DNA of 64,000 bases, from the NCBI GenBank assembly GCA_018673925.1, contig JABHBL010000039.1, positions 19,446 through 83,445 of the forward strand, in the 5' to 3' direction. This stretch comes from Fidelibacterota bacterium (GTDB lineage: Bacteria; Fidelibacterota; UBA8477; JABMPR01). The position numbers were made by a program, and so were the translations under genes. Below, piece after piece: positions 59,669-64,000 of this stretch. How positions within the stretch are numbered: position 1 is the first letter of the stretch; the number at the start of each line of letters is the position of its first letter. Under the pieces are notes generated by a model. The model did no database searches, was not told the origin of the DNA, and was given only the letters and a program-made list of their open reading frames with translations.

Positions 59669-62023
59669 ATGAAAGTCTTCATCAAGTGCCTAACTCTTAC
59701 CCTGTTATTCTCACACATCTGGTCACAATCGGAGAGTGAAAATTTCGGATTTGAAATTCAAAGCCGCTACCTTGCTGGAGGAGGCTACGATACTCAAATG
59801 AAAATCGAAGGAAATATTCTGTACACTACTTTTGGTAATACCCTTGGAATTTTTGATGCTACTAATCTGGAGCAACTAGAACAGCTCTCTTATATCCTGT
59901 TACCTGGTTCAGATTACAATGAACCAATTCAACATGTTATGCAAATTGGAAATGATATTTGCCGGATCACCAGCATCGATCAAAACGACGGGATCCATCA
60001 AACACTGGTCAACGTGTCAAATCCTTCCAGCCCAGAAGTCATTTCTCAAAACTCCTATGAATTTGGGGGTCACACTGGTGATGCCGTCTTTGAGGATAAT
60101 TACATTTACTATAGATCAAATAATGTCGTATTCATCGATTCTCTTGCGGCCGATGGTGAAATCGTGAGTTTGTCAAATTATAACATGTCTCAGCATGTTG
60201 AAATTGACGGCATTGCGAGAGATAGACTAATATTGCGCTCAGATCCAAATTATAGCGTTTACTTATTAGATTTAACTGATAAGTATGCCTTGGCAGTGAC
60301 AGATACAATCCTGTTCGATTCAGAATCCTACAGATCTATTAATATTTGTGGGGATTATTTATTCATTACTGATGAATCATCAGGTACAGAATTTATAGAC
60401 ATCTCACAATCAGGTAATTTCCAGACGGTGTATACATCTGCAACCCCCCTCAACTATCAATACCCAACAATGAGGGGGGATTACTTATATACCATCGCTG
60501 CCAGAGCTGATTCGGTAGCGTTCGAAGTCATTGATTTTTCCGACCCATCATCGCCGCAGACCATTGCCTCAAAATATATACACGATGGTGGGTTTGGTGG
60601 GTTTAGTGTGGGATTAAACACGATGAGCGTTGGAGCAGATTACGCTGTCATTCACGGAGCCTTCTATGAAGTATATGAACTTGGTGAAGGTCTTTTTAGG
60701 TCATCCATTACAGATTGGGGAATAAAATGTATTGACCTCACTGAAAATTCTGATCCAGTACTTCATGTGGCACAGAGAGGACCTGCCCATCAGATGGAGC
60801 ATTCCAGTCATGGATTATGGATACTAGGGTTTCCCTGGAATTTACTCGATATTGATGACCCCACCACCCCTACATCTCAGGGCCATATTGGTCAAGCCGT
60901 TACACCACAGTGGAATTATTGGAGTACGATTGAGAATAATCTATTGATTAACTTGACCTATGATGAGTCTGTCATGGAAGATACATCGTTAACAATAGAT
61001 GCCTACGACCTAACAAATCCACTAAACCCAGAGTTAATTGGATCGATAAATCTTGAGTTATCAGAATATGGGACTCAAGCTATTGTGGTGAAAAATTCGA
61101 CGGTTTATTTAGCTTGGGCAGATTCCTTGTATACAATTGACCTCAGCAATCCTGTTCAACCAGAATTGACGTCAAGTTTATATACTGGAAGATTTAGACA
61201 TCTCGAAGTAAGTAAATCAGGTGACTTGATTTATGGAATTGTAGATGATCAATATGTCCTGGCAATTATTGATGTGAGTACCCCGCTGGAGCCTGAAATA
61301 ACTGGTACGTACGATAGCGAAGCCCATGAATATGCTGTAGATGGAGATATTGGCTTCAGTTTGAGATGGAGTGGCATACACGATGGAAGTTTTTTAATAC
61401 AAAGGCTAGATATTTCTGATCCACAGAATGTGATTGAATTGGACAGTTTTCTTTCAGGTCAGGAGATATGGGGTGATGGCAGACTTTGGCTATCTGGATC
61501 ATTTCTCTATCTTTATAGTTTGGGAGTACTTGAGGTCTTTGATATTTCCGTGGCCGGTCAAGAAATTAAAATTGGTCGATACGAGACTGTTACAGCTGAA
61601 CCGTTCTGGTTTTTCAGGGGATATGGTATTCGAGACATAATTGCAGAGAATGGAACTGTCTATCTACTGAATGATTTGGATGGTTTGCACATTATAACGC
61701 ACAGTACAGCAACGGTAGCGATTGCAGAAAATTCTAACCTACCTAGAACAATTCAGCTAAGTCAAAATCACCCCAATCCCTTTAACCCCACCACGACAAT
61801 AAACTACTCTTTACCCGAATTATCAATTGTCAGGCTAACTGTATTCGATATGCTGGGTCGAGAGGTCACAAAACTCTATAATGCTGAGAAACCTCCTGGC
61901 AATTATGAAGTGCAATGGAATGGTCTGGATCAAGAAGGTAATCAGTTAAGTACGGGTGTTTATTTCTGTCGATTAGACGCTGGATCAGTTAGCCAGACTA
62001 TTAAAATGGTCTACCTACGCTAA
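59669..62023 (+). CDS. Secreted LVIVD-type propeller protein with sorting tail
   Basis: 784 residues; ATG after GGAGGGGAAATC. Signal peptide CLTLTLLFSHIWS. Residues about 25-680 contain repeated LVIVD-like units of the pattern hydrophobic-IDVS-x-P-x-x-P-x-(I/L) (VNVSNPSSPEVIS; IDFSDPSSPQTI; IDLSNPVQPEL; IDVSTPLEPEITG), predicted to fold into propellers. A FlgD-Ig-like tail begins HPNPFNPTTTINYSL and ends IKMVYLR. The protein is probably a type IX cargo on the cell surface. It is separated from the cytochrome operon by a terminator and is its own unit; any link with electron transfer is only positional. Confidence 0.85.
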   Translation: MKVFIKCLTLTLLFSHIWSQSESENFGFEIQSRYLAGGGYDTQMKIEGNILYTTFGNTLGIFDATNLEQLEQLSYILLPGSDYNEPIQHVMQIGNDICRITSIDQNDGIHQTLVNVSNPSSPEVISQNSYEFGGHTGDAVFEDNYIYYRSNNVVFIDSLAADGEIVSLSNYNMSQHVEIDGIARDRLILRSDPNYSVYLLDLTDKYALAVTDTILFDSESYRSINICGDYLFITDESSGTEFIDISQSGNFQTVYTSATPLNYQYPTMRGDYLYTIAARADSVAFEVIDFSDPSSPQTIASKYIHDGGFGGFSVGLNTMSVGADYAVIHGAFYEVYELGEGLFRSSITDWGIKCIDLTENSDPVLHVAQRGPAHQMEHSSHGLWILGFPWNLLDIDDPTTPTSQGHIGQAVTPQWNYWSTIENNLLINLTYDESVMEDTSLTIDAYDLTNPLNPELIGSINLELSEYGTQAIVVKNSTVYLAWADSLYTIDLSNPVQPELTSSLYTGRFRHLEVSKSGDLIYGIVDDQYVLAIIDVSTPLEPEITGTYDSEAHEYAVDGDIGFSLRWSGIHDGSFLIQRLDISDPQNVIELDSFLSGQEIWGDGRLWLSGSFLYLYSLGVLEVFDISVAGQEIKIGRYETVTAEPFWFFRGYGIRDIIAENGTVYLLNDLDGLHIITHSTATVAIAENSNLPRTIQLSQNHPNPFNPTTTINYSLPELSIVRLTVFDMLGREVTKLYNAEKPPGNYEVQWNGLDQEGNQLSTGVYFCRLDAGSVSQTIKMVYLR

Positions 62024-62081
62024 AGCTTCGGAAGACGCGTGTATTTGGAATAGATATATCTTGCACTTATCTAAATAATGG

Positions 62082-62118
62082 AAAAGCCCTGCTGATATGG
62101 AGTTCAGCAGGGCTTTTT
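62082..62118. terminator. Bidirectional intrinsic terminator
   Basis: AAAAGCCCTGCTGA and TCAGCAGGGCTTTT, 14 perfect pairs, 8-base loop, A-run on the left and T-run on the right. It lies between the converging genes ending at 62023 (+) and 62147 (-) and can serve both. Confidence 0.92.
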
Positions 62119-62146
62119 GATAAATCAAATAGCTTGGGGAGACAGC

Positions 62147-64000
62147 TTAATCCTCATCCTCCTCAGGTGGGTTGATATCTGAATCCGGGCTAGCGCCGCC
62201 ATGTTCGTGTTCGAACATCTGCTTGGGCATTTTTCCAGTTAGCCAACTGGTATTCATGGGACCCACGCTGGGTCTAAATATGGTGTTATATAAGTGCCAG
62301 ATGAGTATTGCTAGCGTGGCTAACCAGGCTTCCCAGTAGTGAATTACCAATGAGATATCGATAAAGGCACTGGAAAATTTCTGGATGAAGAAGTTATCAA
62401 ACCAGAGCACCAGACCTGTGGCGATCATCACAATGTTACCCCAGACTCCCGCCCAGTATTCCAGCTTTTCTGCATAGGCAAATCGACCAAATCGAGGCTC
62501 GTGATTTTTGAAGTCAAAGAAGTATAGGATCATTTCCCAGAACTCACGGATATCCCTGATACCGGGGATCATGTCCTTGACAAACTGCTTCCCGCGTTTT
62601 GTGAACAGGAAGAAGAAGTGCCAGACCGAGGCTATGATCATGAAAACAGCAGCATAGCGATGAAGGACTCCTCTAAATTCAAATCCACCTTCCCAGCCAA
62701 AGAAGAACTCAGCTATCCAGGATTCATTGAAGCGTAATGAAAAACCAGAGATCACCAGTATGAAAAAGGATACCAATAATGCGGTATGCTGAGCAACTTC
62801 TAATCCGCGCATACGTCGGATCGAAGGTTCTTTCATCTGCATTCTGACCTGTTTCAAATAGTCCAGGACAGTGTGTAGAAACATACCGCCAATAACAACA
62901 GCTATGAGCAGAATGTATATTTTCTCAATGAGAACTGCCACCCAATGACGTGGATCTTCATCTCCAAGACCATGGATAGTGACCGCAGCAAGTTCATCAC
63001 TCATGCCAGGATGACATTCGCCACACGTAGCGGCTAGATTTAAGGGATGTATTGATGAAGTCGTATCAGTACTGGGCAGGATCCGGTGTGCACCATGACA
63101 GGATTCACAGTTGGCTACGTGGAGGTCACCAGCCTGACTTTTCAAGCCATGATAACTATCAACATAGCTACTCACTTCTCCTCGATTTCCGAGACGTTCG
63201 TTGAGTGCTGTGGATTCATGACAAGGCTCACAAGTCGCAGCTGCCACACGATGCGATGATACCGGTGAAATGGGGTCATCTGGAGAGATAATTCCATGTT
63301 CCCCGTGACAATCGGTACAAACCGGGGCATTGGCCATGCCTCGTGCCGCTAGTTTTCCATGGATGCCTTCCATGTAATCTTTCTCGGCTTCTGGATGGCA
63401 TTTACCACAAGTTTTTGGAATGTTGAGGTGATATATGGCGGACTCAGGATTAGTAGGAGGGTAAATCTCATGAGACGTACCTGCTGTTGAGTGGCAATCA
63501 TCGCAAGAAGCAGCTTTGGCATTACCACCTCCGGTGGCTTTACCGTGTACCGAATTATTGTATACTTCTACAGGGTGATCTACGAGAATGTCATAGCGTT
63601 TCACTAGATCGATGTTTTCATGACAGTTGCCGCAAGTATTGGCCAGATTGGTAGGGTTAACTGTTGAGTTTAACATCGTACTGGGCAATACATTATGATC
63701 ACCGTGGCAGTCAGCACAGGTAGGCATATCAGCACATTCACCCTTCACCGAACGACCATGGGCTTGATATTGATCCGATGCATCTTCATGACAATCACGA
63801 CAACCTTCACAACCCGCTACAAAGTTTTCGGCTTCTTCGGTGTGTGGCTCAGTATCATGGTAAATGTGACAATCAAGACATTCTATTCCCTCGTGAATGG
63901 AATTATCCAGATCATCTTGAATGATGGTCTCCATTTCACTGGTGTCATGACAATCAATACACTGGTCACTATCGATAGATTCAAATTCATCATCCTGCCC
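62147..64000 (-). CDS. CbcL-like fusion: 11 or more c-hemes plus b-type cytochrome (5' end outside window)
   Basis: The frame is open to the right edge: upstream of the first internal ATG (63934) it continues for 22 codons with another heme motif, CIDCH, so the start is outside. In 617 visible residues there are eleven CXXCH, then one TM helix (IYILLIAVVIGGMFLHTVLDY), then a four-TM FdnI/HydC-like domain with heme-b His candidates in VAQHTALLV, VLHRYAAVFMIIASVWHFFF, VIHYWEAW and LIWHLYN. This is the layout of Geobacter CbcL, an inner-membrane menaquinol oxidase that feeds periplasmic cytochromes. The b domain resembles the separate protein at 50652. Confidence 0.9.
   Translation of the reverse strand, partial: GQDDEFESIDSDQCIDCHDTSEMETIIQDDLDNSIHEGIECLDCHIYHDTEPHTEEAENFVAGCEGCRDCHEDASDQYQAHGRSVKGECADMPTCADCHGDHNVLPSTMLNSTVNPTNLANTCGNCHENIDLVKRYDILVDHPVEVYNNSVHGKATGGGNAKAASCDDCHSTAGTSHEIYPPTNPESAIYHLNIPKTCGKCHPEAEKDYMEGIHGKLAARGMANAPVCTDCHGEHGIISPDDPISPVSSHRVAAATCEPCHESTALNERLGNRGEVSSYVDSYHGLKSQAGDLHVANCESCHGAHRILPSTDTTSSIHPLNLAATCGECHPGMSDELAAVTIHGLGDEDPRHWVAVLIEKIYILLIAVVIGGMFLHTVLDYLKQVRMQMKEPSIRRMRGLEVAQHTALLVSFFILVISGFSLRFNESWIAEFFFGWEGGFEFRGVLHRYAAVFMIIASVWHFFFLFTKRGKQFVKDMIPGIRDIREFWEMILYFFDFKNHEPRFGRFAYAEKLEYWAGVWGNIVMIATGLVLWFDNFFIQKFSSAFIDISLVIHYWEAWLATLAILIWHLYNTIFRPSVGPMNTSWLTGKMPKQMFEHEHGGASPDSDINPPEEDED

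Noticed and set aside
62147..63934. Complete gene starting at the Met at 63934
   Set aside because: The same frame stays open to base 64000 and contains another CIDCH heme motif, so the gene is cut by the window edge.
1..64000. CRISPR arrays, rRNA, tRNA, insertion sequences, prophage
   Set aside because: No regularly spaced direct-repeat array, rRNA-like block, cloverleaf with the conserved T-loop, transposase or phage gene could be recognised by eye.

Overview
The window looks like a chromosomal contig of a Gram-negative bacterium of the FCB superphylum. Several secreted proteins end in a FlgD-Ig-like tail with the NPFNP signature (type IX-style sorting tails). There are PorV-like and FadL-like outer-membrane barrels, lipoproteins, and many multiheme c-type cytochromes. 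This fits the Marinimicrobia/Calditrichota/Ignavibacteria neighbourhood; I lean to Marinimicrobia-like but the sequence does not settle it. I see no rRNA, tRNA, CRISPR, insertion sequence or phage gene.

Layout. 1-19.4 kb: mixed housekeeping and accessory genes. They are a truncated TPR protein, DUF2804, GreA, a class V aminotransferase, two XRE-regulator/membrane-protein modules each with three phased operator-like sites, GH97 and GH20 glycosidases, butyrate kinase, a D-aminopeptidase and a PAP2 phosphatase. 19.6-31.9 kb: a same-strand run of secreted and outer-membrane proteins. It holds two lamin-tail/OB-fold proteins, a PorV-like barrel, a helix-hairpin-helix protein with a large barrel, a FadL-like barrel, a degenerate 5'-nucleotidase fused to an EEP nuclease, and an EEP lipoprotein. 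I read it as a candidate extracellular nucleic-acid or phosphate scavenging locus. 31.9-45.4 kb (minus strand): a propeller-sensor histidine kinase, then the conserved yceD-rpmF-plsX-fabH-fabD-fabG-acpP-fabF-rnc cluster, preceded by mpg, a VanX-like dipeptidase and a secreted Xaa-Pro aminopeptidase. An intrinsic-terminator-like hairpin separates acpP from fabF.

45.7-59.4 kb: the most striking region, a candidate extracellular electron-transfer operon. In order: a cysteine-rich MerR regulator, a 12-heme cytochrome lipoprotein interrupted by one in-frame UGA, a tandem-rhodanese lipoprotein, an 8-heme cytochrome whose signal peptide is encoded inside a terminator-like hairpin, a membrane-anchored 8-heme cytochrome, a b-type cytochrome, a triheme cytochrome, an NHL protein, an 18-heme cytochrome, an NHL lipoprotein, a predicted outer-membrane barrel and a 12-heme cytochrome. 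That is about 61 potential c-hemes (56 CXXCH plus 5 variant motifs). The parts could carry electrons from the quinone pool (b cytochrome plus anchored cytochrome) across the periplasm to a barrel-cytochrome outer-membrane conduit. The rhodanese lipoprotein, barrel and multihemes recall the Geobacter ExtHIJKL conduit.

59.7-64 kb: a secreted LVIVD-propeller protein with a sorting tail, a bidirectional terminator, and a CbcL-like fusion of an 11-heme domain to a b-type cytochrome, cut by the right window edge.
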